Positions 26,421-35,238 of a stretch of DNA of 64,000 nucleotides are shown piece after piece. The stretch comes from Bradyrhizobium sp. WSM471 (lineage in GTDB: Bacteria; Pseudomonadota; Alphaproteobacteria; Rhizobiales; Xanthobacteraceae). The number at the start of each line of letters is the position of its first letter. The first letter of the stretch is position 1. Position numbers and translations under genes: made by a program. The DNA lies in assembly GCF_000244915.1 (NCBI RefSeq), contig NZ_CM001442.1, positions 3,224,001 to 3,288,000 on the forward strand, read 5' to 3'. Below the pieces are notes generated by a model. The model made no database searches. It was given only the letters and a program-made list of their open reading frames with translations, and had not been told where the DNA came from.

Positions 26421-26436
26421 TTCGATGGTTCTAGAA
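26421..26436. promoter_or_regulatory. Second copy of the candidate operator
   Basis: TTCGATGGTTCTAGAA matches 13 of 16 positions of the copy at 26023-26038, with the same 8-base spacing from TTCGA to TTCTAGAA. It sits 17 bases before the flavoprotein ATG, after the arsR2 stop, suggesting an internal regulated promoter. Confidence 0.5.
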
Positions 26437-26452
26437 TGATGGGAGTAATGGC

Positions 26453-27823
26453 ATGAGCGACGCAAAGACGGTAGCCATCATCGGGGCAGGGCCGGTCGGT
26501 CTGGCCGCGGCCGCGCATGTGCTCGAACGCGGCATGTCGCCCGTCGTGCTGGAGGCCGGACCCGAAGCGGGGCACGCGGTGCGCCAGTGGCAGGAGGTCC
26601 AGCTCTTCTCGCCGTGGGAATACAATTTCGACAAGGCCGCCGCGCGCCTGCTCGCGCCGACGGGATGGAATTCGCCGGACCCGGGCGCCTATCCGACCGG
26701 CGGCGAACTGCTCGATCGATATCTGACGCCGCTTGCGACGCGAACGCCGTTGCGCGAGGTGGTCCGGACATCCAGTCGCGTCTCGGCCATCAGCCGCGTC
26801 GGCTTCGACAAGGCGAAGACGAAGGGGCGTGAGCAGGCGCCGTTCGAAATCCGCTACCAGAACGGCAAAGGTCCTGAAGTGCTGCGCGCGGATGCGGTGA
26901 TCGATACATCAGGCACATGGTTCTCGCCCAATCCGGCCGGAGCTAATGGCCTGCCCGCGATCGGCGAGCGCGAATGCGCCGGCCACATCGCTTATGGCAT
27001 GCCCGATGTCCGTGGTGCCGGCCGCGCCAGATATGCCGGCAAGACCACCGCGGTGCTCGGCGCCGGCCACTCCGCGGTGGGCACGCTGATCGATCTCGTG
27101 CATCTCGCGGACGAGGTGCCGGGGACGCAGGCGATCTGGCTGTTGCGCGGCGCCGATCCCGCCAAGGCGTTTGGCGGCGGCCGGAATGACAAGCTTGCCG
27201 CGCGCGGAGAGCTCGGCAGCGCCTTCGCTGCGCTCGTTGCCTCCGGGAAGATCAGGGTGGAAACCGAATTCGGCGTCACGCAACTGTCGGACTCCGAAGG
27301 CCGTCTCGAGATCGCGGCCGGCTCGGGCTGCGGCGGACGGAGCGTGATCGTAGACGAGCTGATCGTCTCGACCGGCTTTCGTCCCGATTTTTCGTTCCTG
27401 TCCGAATTGCGCCTGCGGCTCGATCCTGCCATCGAGGCGCCGGTCGCCCTGGCGCCGCTGATCGATCCCAGCGAGCACAGCTGCGGCACGGTGCGCCCGC
27501 ACGGCGCGCGCGAGCTCGCGCACGACGAGCCGGGCTTCTACATGGCGGGCATGAAGTCGTATGGCCGCGCGCCAACCTTTCTCATGATGACAGGATATGA
27601 GCAGGTGCGCTCGATTGCGGCCGATCTCGCCGGCGACAAGAAAGCCGCCGCAAGGGTGGAGCTCGTGCTGCCGGAGACCGGCGTCTGCTCGCGCGGCAGC
27701 GTCGAGTCCACTGAAGCCGCATCAGGATGTTGCGGTGGGCCGGCGAAGCAGGAACCGACGGCCTGTTGCGCCGCCGACGAGGCGGCAAAGAAGGCCGGCG
27801 CTTCGGGCTGCGGTTGTTCATGA
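26453..27823 (+). CDS. FAD/NAD(P)-binding monooxygenase-like protein with Cys-rich tail
   Basis: 456 residues. The FAD Rossmann motif is VAIIGAGPVGLAAAAHVLE at the N-terminus; a second, NAD(P)-type, motif is TTAVLGAGHSAVGTLIDL near residue 200. The middle resembles class B flavin monooxygenases and the ArsO-type flavoproteins found in arsenic clusters. The last 35 residues are Cys-rich and look metal-binding: SGCCGGPAK, TACCAAD and GASGCGCS give seven Cys. Sits between arsR2 and an MFS exporter, so it probably handles a trivalent or organic arsenical and passes it to the exporter; that is inference. Confidence 0.8.
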   Translation: MSDAKTVAIIGAGPVGLAAAAHVLERGMSPVVLEAGPEAGHAVRQWQEVQLFSPWEYNFDKAAARLLAPTGWNSPDPGAYPTGGELLDRYLTPLATRTPLREVVRTSSRVSAISRVGFDKAKTKGREQAPFEIRYQNGKGPEVLRADAVIDTSGTWFSPNPAGANGLPAIGERECAGHIAYGMPDVRGAGRARYAGKTTAVLGAGHSAVGTLIDLVHLADEVPGTQAIWLLRGADPAKAFGGGRNDKLAARGELGSAFAALVASGKIRVETEFGVTQLSDSEGRLEIAAGSGCGGRSVIVDELIVSTGFRPDFSFLSELRLRLDPAIEAPVALAPLIDPSEHSCGTVRPHGARELAHDEPGFYMAGMKSYGRAPTFLMMTGYEQVRSIAADLAGDKKAAARVELVLPETGVCSRGSVESTEAASGCCGGPAKQEPTACCAADEAAKKAGASGCGCS

Positions 27824-27911
27824 AGTTGGGTCTTGCAGGTAAAGCCGGAGAGTTGCCCATTGTGGTTCGTGCGCCGTTTCGGCGTGGGGGCGGGAGGGCA
27901 GCATTCGTAAC

Positions 27912-29132
27912 TTGAGCGGCCGGTCCCTGATCGCGGTGATGTGCATCGGCCAGGTCGGCAATCTGCTGCCGCATGTGACGCTGTCCGCGAATCTGGCGCA
28001 GCATCTGATGCCGGCGTGGGGCCTGTCGGCGGCCGAAGGCGGGTTGATGGCGAGCGGTTACGCGTTCGGCTACATGCTCGCCGTGCCGGTGCTGACGACA
28101 TTAACCGACCGGATCGACGCACGGCTCGTCCTGCTCTGGGGCTCGATCGTCAGCGGGCTGGCGACCGCAGCGTTCGGACTCTTCGCGCAAGGGTTTTGGT
28201 CCGCGACCGCGATCTGGTCCCTGGCAGGACTTGGATTTGCCGGCGCCTACATGCCGGGCCTGAAGGCGCTGACGGATCGGCTTCCCGCCGGAGACACCTC
28301 GCGCGCCGTCACGCTGTACACGTCGAGCTTCTCGGTCGGCGTCGGCCTCTCGTTCCTGGTCGCGCAGCTGATCGCCGATCGCTGGGGATGGCGGACCGCT
28401 TTCCTTGTCACCGGCTTCGGTCCGATCGCAATGGTCGTCGCGTGCCTGCTGATGCAGGCGCTACGGCCCGCGCCGAAGGCGGGACGACTCTTGAACTTCG
28501 CGCCCGTCTTCGCCAACCGCGAGGCGCTCGGATACATCTTCGGCTACGGCGCGCATTGTTTCGAGCTCTACGGCATCCGCACCTGGCTGGTAGGGTTCTG
28601 GACCTTCGTCGTCGCCCACCAAGGCGCGCCGTCGTGGTTGAGCCCCGTCGTGCTGAGCTTCTGCTTTGCGGTGATCTCGATGCCCGCCAGCATCCTCGGC
28701 AACGAGGCCGCGCTGAAATTCGGCCGCCATCGCGCGATCACGGTCGTGATGATCGCGTCGGCTTGCGTCGCACTGATCATCGGCCTCAACGCGACGGCGC
28801 CGGCATGGGTGCTGGCCCTGCTGCTGCTTGCCTATGGCCTGACGGTGCCGGCGGATTCCGGCGCATTGACCGCCGGCATGTCGGCCGCAGCTGTGTCCGA
28901 ACATCGCGGCGCAACGCTTGCTCTGCATTCGACGGTCGGCTTCGGTCTGTCGGCGGTCGGCGCCTGGGGCACCGGCGCCGCGCTCGACGCGGCCGGTGGT
29001 CCGCAGACCGCGACCGGTTGGCTGCTGGCGTTCAGCGTCCTCGCGGCTGGTATCGCGCTGGGGCCGCTGGCGCTGCTGTGGGCGCGGCGGGGACAATTTG
29101 GGAGGCCGCGATCTGATCTGAACGCGTCATGA
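27912..29132 (+). CDS. MFS efflux transporter, candidate arsenical exporter
   Basis: 406 residues with 12 predicted helices; the MFS loop 2-3 signature appears as TTLTDRIDARLVLLWG. It resembles the MFS carriers that sit beside flavoproteins and ArsR in rhizobial arsenic islands (ArsK-like by context only). The first start codon in the open frame is TTG at 27912, with GGGAGGG 13 bases before it. An alternative start is the ATG at 27939 but it would trim the first helix. No substrate evidence from sequence alone. Confidence 0.75.
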   Translation: MSGRSLIAVMCIGQVGNLLPHVTLSANLAQHLMPAWGLSAAEGGLMASGYAFGYMLAVPVLTTLTDRIDARLVLLWGSIVSGLATAAFGLFAQGFWSATAIWSLAGLGFAGAYMPGLKALTDRLPAGDTSRAVTLYTSSFSVGVGLSFLVAQLIADRWGWRTAFLVTGFGPIAMVVACLLMQALRPAPKAGRLLNFAPVFANREALGYIFGYGAHCFELYGIRTWLVGFWTFVVAHQGAPSWLSPVVLSFCFAVISMPASILGNEAALKFGRHRAITVVMIASACVALIIGLNATAPAWVLALLLLAYGLTVPADSGALTAGMSAAAVSEHRGATLALHSTVGFGLSAVGAWGTGAALDAAGGPQTATGWLLAFSVLAAGIALGPLALLWARRGQFGRPRSDLNAS

Positions 29133-29168
29133 TCGGCTTGCCCAGGAGCTTTGGCACCGGCTCGCAAA

Positions 29169-30188
29169 TCACCGTACGGGTTTGGCTTCCGGAAACGTCC
29201 ACGTTCCGTTCAAGATCTCCTTGCGCGGTCGATACAGGCGCGCCGTGTAGTTCCAGCCAGGCATGATAGGCAGGCAATTCGGCACATTTCCGTCGCACGC
29301 GCCGAACTGAATGGTAACCGAGCCGTCCGGGGCCGGCTTTGCCGTGAGGTTGTTCAACGAGTAGGCGTTAAGTGGATTCTTCTGGAAGAAACCTTTTGCG
29401 TCGTAGAGGCTGACCGACCAGAAGCCGTCGACCGGAACGTCCTTGACCGTGAGCCGATGCACCGTCTTGCCGTCATTCTGCGGAGGATAGAAACTTTGGT
29501 AGTCCGCTGCGCTGCGCGGATTGCCGCCCCAGCCGATGGCGGTGCCGATCAGGTGGTCGAGCGGATCGACATCCTCCTTCCTGCCGAACCGGTTGACGGT
29601 GCCGCCGAGCGCGCCGAGGGCAGAAAGCGCGTCGCGGGCCTTGGTTTGTGACGCCTTGTCCCAATTCGGCACCTCGAACTCGCCCGGATCGATCTGCTCG
29701 ACCTTGATCGCGTCCTGCACGCCGTTTGCGGCTTTGATGTCCTGCGGATTTTGGGGGTCGGCCAGCGTCCGAATGATGACGTAAACATAGTGCGTGCCGA
29801 TTTGATCTTTTGCGTAGGTGAAGCTCCCCGGGCCGTATGCGACGTCGATTGTGTAGTGATCCTGCGAGATCACCTGCATCGACATGAAGCGCTTGCCGGC
29901 GTCGGGCAGGGCAATCGTAAGTGGGCCGGCGTCCATGTCGAACACGCCCGACGAATACAGCGTGTCCCGGTTCATCCGAACCACGTCCTGCTTCTCGATC
30001 GACGCCATATCGCGGCGATGCCTCAGCTTGCCGAAGGCGCCGTCGTCGCGAGCGGTCTTGCTGAAGTAAAGATCGGTTTCGGCGCGAACGAAGTTGTGAA
30101 CCGTTACGGCAGTCGGTCCTTGCGCGAGTGCGGCCTCGCCGGCCAACAGCGTCGCCGCGATAATCGAGAGAAAACAAGGAAACTGCAT
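29169..30188 (-). CDS. Exported DUF1254-DUF1214 protein
   Basis: 339 residues. Signal peptide at 1-22 (CFLSIIAATLLAGEAALA). DUF1254 occupies about 30-150 (MNRDTLYSSGVFDMDAGPLT) and DUF1214 about 220-330 (GFWSVSLYDAKGFFQKNPLN), the usual tandem. Family function unknown. Ten bases separate it from the metallo-beta-lactamase gene upstream, so the two form an operon. A split version of the same two domains occurs at 41306-42465. Confidence 0.85.
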   Translation of the reverse strand: MQFPCFLSIIAATLLAGEAALAQGPTAVTVHNFVRAETDLYFSKTARDDGAFGKLRHRRDMASIEKQDVVRMNRDTLYSSGVFDMDAGPLTIALPDAGKRFMSMQVISQDHYTIDVAYGPGSFTYAKDQIGTHYVYVIIRTLADPQNPQDIKAANGVQDAIKVEQIDPGEFEVPNWDKASQTKARDALSALGALGGTVNRFGRKEDVDPLDHLIGTAIGWGGNPRSAADYQSFYPPQNDGKTVHRLTVKDVPVDGFWSVSLYDAKGFFQKNPLNAYSLNNLTAKPAPDGSVTIQFGACDGNVPNCLPIMPGWNYTARLYRPRKEILNGTWTFPEAKPVR

Positions 30189-30198
30189 TGTTGCCTCG

Positions 30199-31158
30199 CT
30201 ATTTTGGCGGTGCTTTTGGAACGCCCAGCTCCTCGTCGACCTGGTCCTCGAAATCCCGCTTCTTTTCGGCGATGAAGCGCCGATAGCCTTCGGGATCGAT
30301 CCACGCCTTGACGCCCTCGGTCTTTGCGCGCTGCTGCTTGCGTTCGAGGTCGTAATATTCGTTGTGCTGGGCCAACCAGATGTCGGGCTTCAGCATCTCG
30401 AGAAAATGGTGCGTGTTGCGATAGTCGTTTTCGATGCCAGGATAGGACGGATCTCTTGCGAGCCGATAGCCCGGATTGAACCCGGCACCGTCGGGAAAGG
30501 CGACGACGTAGGCCTTGCCATCAACGACGATGTTGGCGACCCAGGTGGTGGCACCCCGCGTGTGGCCGGGTGTGAGGTAGGCCGATAGCAGAACGTCTCC
30601 CATCCTGATCTGGTCGCCGTCGCGCAGGATCCGGTCGACCTTGACGGCGGGATAGACGAAGTCGTCCGCATATTTGAAGTCGCCGAGATCGCCGCTCTCC
30701 ATCGCGGCCACATCGTCCTTCATCACGGCGAGTTGCGCGCCGAATTTCTGCTTGAAGAATGAGAAAGCGCCGGCGTGATCGATATGCGCATGGCCGTTGA
30801 TCATGAGCTTGATGTCTTCGGGCTTGAAGCCCAGTTTCCGGATGGAATCCACGATCATCGGACCGGATGAGGGCATGCCCGTGTTCATGAGGACGTGGCC
30901 TTCTGAGGTCGTAAACAGGAACGCACCCAGCCCCTTGGTCCCGACGAAATAGATGGGACCGACGATATGCACCGGGTCGGCCTGCTCTTCCCATTTGAGC
31001 ACCTTTTTCGCCAGTGAAATGAACAGGTTGTTGTCGCGCGCGAGCTGCTCCTTGGTCGGTGCGGCTTCCGGCCCGGTCTGCGAAGCGGATTGGCTGGCGA
31101 AGCCGAAGACGAATGACGTTGCGAGGAGCAGAAGCGCTGCCCGGCGCGGACTACTCAT
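30199..31158 (-). CDS. Subclass B3 metallo-beta-lactamase-like hydrolase
   Basis: 319 residues; signal peptide at 1-25. All zinc ligands of subclass B3 are present: H123, H125, D127 and H128 in NGHAHIDHAG, H199 in TPGHTRGA and H265 in AQHNEYY. Closely matches the B3 group that includes BJP-1 of Bradyrhizobium. ATG 31158 is preferred because GGGAGGG lies just upstream; ten codons before it are open but lack a signal. Activity on beta-lactams is likely but environmental members vary, and the operon partner is a DUF1254 protein rather than a LysR regulator. Confidence 0.88.
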   Translation of the reverse strand: MSSPRRAALLLLATSFVFGFASQSASQTGPEAAPTKEQLARDNNLFISLAKKVLKWEEQADPVHIVGPIYFVGTKGLGAFLFTTSEGHVLMNTGMPSSGPMIVDSIRKLGFKPEDIKLMINGHAHIDHAGAFSFFKQKFGAQLAVMKDDVAAMESGDLGDFKYADDFVYPAVKVDRILRDGDQIRMGDVLLSAYLTPGHTRGATTWVANIVVDGKAYVVAFPDGAGFNPGYRLARDPSYPGIENDYRNTHHFLEMLKPDIWLAQHNEYYDLERKQQRAKTEGVKAWIDPEGYRRFIAEKKRDFEDQVDEELGVPKAPPK

Positions 31159-31386
31159 GTCGATCCCTCCCAAGAACAATCGTTCCAAAATCTACCCCGG
31201 GTTGCCGGAAATCGCCAGCCAGGTTTCTGTCGGGTCGTCCACTTGGCTTCGACGGCGACTATCGTGAGCACAGCAGCGCCGGCGAATATCGCGCAACAGC
31301 CAGCTGAGAGGGCGCCCAGCTGGCGGCGGAGGTAGCGTGGTGGTCACCCCCGCGCTGCCGAGACCCCAAGTGCGTGAACTGGCCCT

Positions 31387-32418
31387 CTACGTCTGCGTCA
31401 ACCGCTGCTTCACCGCCTGCGCGATCGCTGCCGGCGCCTCCTCGGGGATCGCGAAGCATGAGCTCGCGTTGATCTCGCACAGGACGTAGGTGTCGACACC
31501 GTCCGCATCTTTCGGACCATACAGGAAGTCCGCGTCCCAGATGACCGGGAGCGAGCCTTCGTCGATGTCCAGTGTCTTCATCATTCCCGGGGTCCAGTCG
31601 TCCTCCATCAGCCGACGCAGCCGCTGGAAGCGCGGGTCCGCGTTCGAGGTGTAGAGGCGCGGTCCCGCCTCGGAACGGGCGGCCGGCGAGTCGACCAGCG
31701 CTTTGACTCTGTGAGAGCCGAAGCCGGCACAGCGATCGCCCGACATATAGCAGCGCACCACGCCTTCGCTCAAGCGTGGTTGGAATGGCTGATCGACCAC
31801 GCTGCCATTTTCGAAATATTCGGCGCAGCGACCGAGAAAACTCTCCAGCGTCAGTTCCTCGGAGTCATCCTTGGTCGCGTCCAGCACCTTTATCATCGGG
31901 GAGTTCGGCAGCCTCTCGACCTTCCACACGCCTTGGCCGCCGTTGCCGCGATTGCGCTTGATTACGCGCGGACCGGTGGCGAGCCGTGTCGGTAACTCGG
32001 CGCGCATGGTCTCGGCGGTTTGATATAAAGCCGTGTCGCATCCCCACCCCATCGAGCGGGTACGATAGAGTACCTCCTTGGTGCCCATCTTGAGAATGAC
32101 GTCCGGATGAGCGCTGACCCACACGCCCCGTGCGGCGACATCGCGAAGCAGGGTATCGAGCTCAACGCGCGTCCTGCCCTGGTGGATCGGATCGACCCAG
32201 ACGAGCACGCCGCTCGCCGCAAGCAACTGCTCGCGGACCCCTTCGGCGAAGCTTTCGTCGTAGATTGCCGGCCTGGCTTCGATGCCGACGGCGGCGAGGG
32301 CTTCGAAGATGCGGACGAATCGGCTGTTTTGCGCCGTTGCGTCCCGGCGCGCGGCAGCGTCTCCGCGTGAGAGGATGGCGACGGTGTGTTGGTGAGAAGG
32401 GTGTCGTTCGGTGTCCAT
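31387..32418 (-). CDS. Cj0069-family ATP-grasp protein
   Basis: 343 residues, cytoplasmic. Matches the Cj0069 family: ATP-grasp pieces are PRVIKRNRGNGGQGVWKVER (phosphate/adenine-binding) and DTYVLCEINASSCFAIPEEA at the end, holding the metal ligands Glu and Asn. A carboxylate-amine or -thiol ligase activity is expected but no substrate is known. The ATG 32418 is used because the 28 residues before it look random. No operon partner; the 228-base gap to the B3 gene holds nothing recognisable. Confidence 0.75.
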   Translation of the reverse strand: MDTERHPSHQHTVAILSRGDAAARRDATAQNSRFVRIFEALAAVGIEARPAIYDESFAEGVREQLLAASGVLVWVDPIHQGRTRVELDTLLRDVAARGVWVSAHPDVILKMGTKEVLYRTRSMGWGCDTALYQTAETMRAELPTRLATGPRVIKRNRGNGGQGVWKVERLPNSPMIKVLDATKDDSEELTLESFLGRCAEYFENGSVVDQPFQPRLSEGVVRCYMSGDRCAGFGSHRVKALVDSPAARSEAGPRLYTSNADPRFQRLRRLMEDDWTPGMMKTLDIDEGSLPVIWDADFLYGPKDADGVDTYVLCEINASSCFAIPEEAPAAIAQAVKQRLTQT

Positions 32419-32613
32419 GCGCAAGCTCCACAAATGGCGTGCTGCGCAGAGCTTGGACCGAGGCCTCACGGGGAGTCTGCTTTGTCCCCACGCAAAGGAC
32501 ACTAACGAGGCTGTTCGCGAGTTTCAAGACGTGGCTGGCGCGGTTCCGCGGAGCGGTGAACTCTTTGTGACGGTCGCCGGCGACTTCGATGGGCCGCCTG
32601 AAGCCTACGCCCG

Positions 32614-32642
32614 TTGACAGCTGCCGCCCTCGGGTTTTTAGT
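32614..32642 (+). promoter_or_regulatory. Possible sigma-70 promoter
   Basis: TTGACA at 32614-32619, 17-base spacer, TTTAGT at 32637-32642. Points toward the small gene at 32718 and the exported-protein run beyond. The -10 is poor, so this is tentative. Confidence 0.35.
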
Positions 32643-32717
32643 TGGGGTTCGGGGATGTGCGATCTCCCCGTGAGGCGACATGCCCAAGCATCGCGTCCTG
32701 ATCACCAAGGGCGCAGC

Positions 32718-32831
32718 ATGTCATCATACATCCCCGATTTCATCCGGCAGATGGGCTCGATTGTTCGGCGCGGCGTCCGCGCCGGCCGCATCGATGCCCG
32801 CGGCCTCTTGCGCCGTGTGGGTATCGCGTAG
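32718..32831 (+). CDS. Small basic hypothetical protein
   Basis: 37 residues, MSSYIPDFIRQMGSIVRRGV to a C-terminal LLRRVGIA. An amphipathic, Arg-rich single helix. AAGGGCGCAGC precedes the ATG as a fair ribosome-binding site. It lies 54 bases before the PepSY gene. Could be a short regulatory or membrane-surface peptide; no family recognised. Confidence 0.4.
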   Translation: MSSYIPDFIRQMGSIVRRGVRAGRIDARGLLRRVGIA

Positions 32832-32885
32832 GGGAAGATCGCGAAACTGACTTCACCTGGGGCAGGACAAACCAGGAGAATGATC

Positions 32886-33119
32886 ATGCGAACCCGAACA
32901 ATCTTCCGCACGGTTCTGTTGCTCGCGGTCGCGGGCGGGCTGTCGAGCGTGCACGCTCTGACGCAGGAGGAACTCGTCGCCAGGATCCAGGCGGCCGGCT
33001 ACGCGCAAGTCAGCGACATCAAGTCGACGGCCGAAGGCATCACCGCCAGGGCGGTGAAGAACGGCAAGGCGGTGACGCTGGTCGTCGACAGTAGCGGTCA
33101 GGTCAAAGAGCGAAACTAA
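32886..33119 (+). CDS. Small exported PepSY-domain protein
   Basis: 77 residues. Signal peptide at about 1-23 (TIFRTVLLLAVAGGLSSVHA), then one PepSY domain: LTQEELVARIQAAGYAQVSD, a beta strand, and VTLVVDSSGQVKERN. PepSY units inhibit peptidases or fold as small periplasmic modules. ATG 32886 is favoured because AGGAGA is seven bases upstream; the ATG at 32880 is too close to it. Begins the plus-strand run of exported proteins. Confidence 0.75.
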   Translation: MRTRTIFRTVLLLAVAGGLSSVHALTQEELVARIQAAGYAQVSDIKSTAEGITARAVKNGKAVTLVVDSSGQVKERN

Positions 33120-33136
33120 GCCTAGGGAGTAGCACG

Positions 33137-34045
33137 ATGAAAAGAATCATCCGGACCGTGGTCGGCATTGGTGTCTGCCTTCTTGCATTTCGCTTCGGCC
33201 CCTTCATCCCGACATATGCCCAGGATGCTGACTGGCAGAAGGTTGACGAGACATTGGGGCGCAAGCCCACCGTCGCGGACGACGTCCGCCGTTACGGCTT
33301 TCCTCGCAGCGATCTCTCCGTGGCCTTGGACGGGGTTTCGATCAAGCCGGCGCTGGCACTGGGCGGCTGGGTCGCGTTCAAGCCTGCGCATGGCGGCGCC
33401 ATGGTCATGGGCGACCTCGTGCTGCTCGAGACCGAGATCAATCCGGTGATGGCGAAGATGATCGCGAGCGGGCTCGAGATCACCGCCGTGCACAATCATC
33501 TGCTGCGTGCGAGCCCAGCAACGTTCTACATGCACGTCGCCGGTCACGGCGACCCCGTCAAACTGGCCTCGGCGCTCCATGATGGGTTGGCCGAAAGCAA
33601 GACCCCGCTGACGGTCACGGCGCCGGCGAACCCGCCGCCCGCCATCGACCTCGACGCGGCGAAGCTCGATCAGATCATCGGCGTCAAGGGGCAGGCGAAT
33701 GGCGGCGTCTACCAGTTCAACGTGAAGCGTCGCGACCCCATTGCGGAAGACGGCATGTTGCTGACCCCCGTCGCCGCGATGGGCGTCGCGATCGCCATCA
33801 ACTTCCAGCCGATGGGCGCGGGTAGGGCGGCCATCACCGGCGACTTCGTGCTGACCAGCGACGAGGTGAACCCGGTCATCCTGGCGCTTCGAACGCACGG
33901 CATCGAGGTGACCGCGCTGCACAGCCACATGCTGGACGAACAGCCGCGGCTCTTCTTCATGCACTTCTGGGCCAACGACGATGCCGTCAAGCTCGCTGAA
34001 GGCCTCCGTGCCGCGCTCGACAAGACGGCGAGCACGAAGGGCTGA
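33137..34045 (+). CDS. Exported protein with two DUF1259 repeats
   Basis: 302 residues. Signal peptide to about 29 (IGVCLLAFRFGPFIPTYAQ). Two DUF1259 (LppY/LpqO) repeats: residues 34-150 with GDLVLLETEINPVMAKM and AVHNHLLRASPATFYMHV, and 170-295 with GDFVLTSDEVNPVILALR and ALHSHMLDEQPRLFFMHF. The HxH(L/M)L segments in each copy may bind metal or ligand. Family function unknown. Seventeen bases after the PepSY gene, three bases before the next gene, so one transcript. Confidence 0.85.
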   Translation: MKRIIRTVVGIGVCLLAFRFGPFIPTYAQDADWQKVDETLGRKPTVADDVRRYGFPRSDLSVALDGVSIKPALALGGWVAFKPAHGGAMVMGDLVLLETEINPVMAKMIASGLEITAVHNHLLRASPATFYMHVAGHGDPVKLASALHDGLAESKTPLTVTAPANPPPAIDLDAAKLDQIIGVKGQANGGVYQFNVKRRDPIAEDGMLLTPVAAMGVAIAINFQPMGAGRAAITGDFVLTSDEVNPVILALRTHGIEVTALHSHMLDEQPRLFFMHFWANDDAVKLAEGLRAALDKTASTKG

Positions 34046-34048
34046 TGC

Positions 34049-34708
34049 ATGGACAAGCTCATGGACAAGCTTGCGCTGGCATCCATGCTGGCATTGTTAG
34101 TGGGAGGGAACGCCATGGCCGAGACCCTGAATTTCGACAACGCTGCTGCCGGAACGTCGCCCGACGGATGGACTTTGACGATGACCGGCAAGGGACAGCC
34201 GAAATGGACCGTCGAGGCCGAGGCTACGGCGCCAAGCCAGCCGAACGTTCTCAAGCAATCCGGACGGGCAACCTTTCCCCTCGCCATCAAGCGCGATACC
34301 TCCATCCGTGACGGCTTCGTCGAGGTGAAATTCAAGGCCGTTGCCGGCTCCGAGGATCGCGCCGCGGGAGTCATCTGGCGCGCGAAGGATGCCGATAATT
34401 ACTACGTGGTCCGGGCTAACGCGCTGGAGGACAATGTCGTGCTCTACAAGACGGTCAAGGGCGTTCGAATGTCGCTTGAGATCGTGGGTCGCAAAGGCGG
34501 CTATGGCGTCAGCGCGCCGGTGTCATCCGGGCAATGGCACCTGCTGCGCTGCGACTTTGCGGGACGTCGGTTCAAGGTGAGCTATGACGGAAAGCAATTG
34601 TTCGAGGTGGAAGACGCCACGCTTCCTGGCGCCGGCATGATCGGCCTGTGGACCAAGGCAGATAGCGTGACCCTGTTCGATGATCTGACATATGGTGAGA
34701 CCAAATAG
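34049..34708 (+). CDS. Exported LamG/DUF1080-like protein
   Basis: 219 residues; signal peptide to about residue 24 (ALASMLALLVGGNAMA). The rest folds as a single concanavalin-like jelly roll: DGFVEVKFKAVAGSEDRAAG, WRAKDADNYYVVRANALEDN, HLLRCDFAGRRFKVSYDGKQ. Same superfamily as the DUF1080 3-keto-disaccharide hydrolases, but catalytic residues cannot be assigned. Begins three bases after the DUF1259 stop. Confidence 0.7.
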   Translation: MDKLMDKLALASMLALLVGGNAMAETLNFDNAAAGTSPDGWTLTMTGKGQPKWTVEAEATAPSQPNVLKQSGRATFPLAIKRDTSIRDGFVEVKFKAVAGSEDRAAGVIWRAKDADNYYVVRANALEDNVVLYKTVKGVRMSLEIVGRKGGYGVSAPVSSGQWHLLRCDFAGRRFKVSYDGKQLFEVEDATLPGAGMIGLWTKADSVTLFDDLTYGETK

Positions 34709-34737
34709 GCGTTTGGTCACCTATGCCGGAGATTGCC

Positions 34738-35238
34738 ATGAAGGTTCGATGCCTGTCGGTCGCGACGGCCCTGCTGATTGCGTCCATCTGCCCACTGCAG
34801 GCGGAGGAAGGTCTGGTCGCCTACAAATCGCTCGGTCCGGAACTGGCGCTCGATCTTGCGCGCGCTGCGTTGGCGAACTGCCGCACCCGCGGATACCAGG
34901 TTGCAGTTGCCGTGGTCGATCGCTTCGGCGTCACGCAAGTGATGTTGCGCGACCGCTTTGCAGGCCCTCACACGCCCTCGACGGCAGCAGGCAAGGCGTG
35001 GACGGCTGCCTCGTTCAAGACCAGCACGACCGAGCTGAATGCGATCAGCCAGCCGGGCATGATGCAGGCGGGCATTCGCAACCTTACCGGAGCGGTCGTC
35101 ATCGCCGGAGGACTGATCGTCGAAGCCGGCGGCTCCCTGGTCGGAGCGGTCGGCGTGTCCGGCGCTCCGGGCGGTGACGCGGACGAAGCGTGCGCGAAAG
35201 CCGGAATTGATGCCATACGCGACAAGCTGGACTTCTGA
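34738..35238 (+). CDS. Exported heme-binding HbpS/GlcG-family protein
   Basis: 166 residues. Signal peptide to about 22 (VATALLIASICPLQA), then a GlcG/HbpS domain: LALDLARAALANCRTRGYQV, VAVVDRFGVTQVMLRD, TAAGKAWTAASFKTSTTEL and GAVVIAGGLIVEAGGSLVGA with GVSGAPGGDADEACAKAG. Family members bind heme or corrin and act in redox sensing or catabolism. ATG 34738 preferred: GGAG lies nine bases upstream. Last of the exported-protein run. Confidence 0.82.
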   Translation: MKVRCLSVATALLIASICPLQAEEGLVAYKSLGPELALDLARAALANCRTRGYQVAVAVVDRFGVTQVMLRDRFAGPHTPSTAAGKAWTAASFKTSTTELNAISQPGMMQAGIRNLTGAVVIAGGLIVEAGGSLVGAVGVSGAPGGDADEACAKAGIDAIRDKLDF

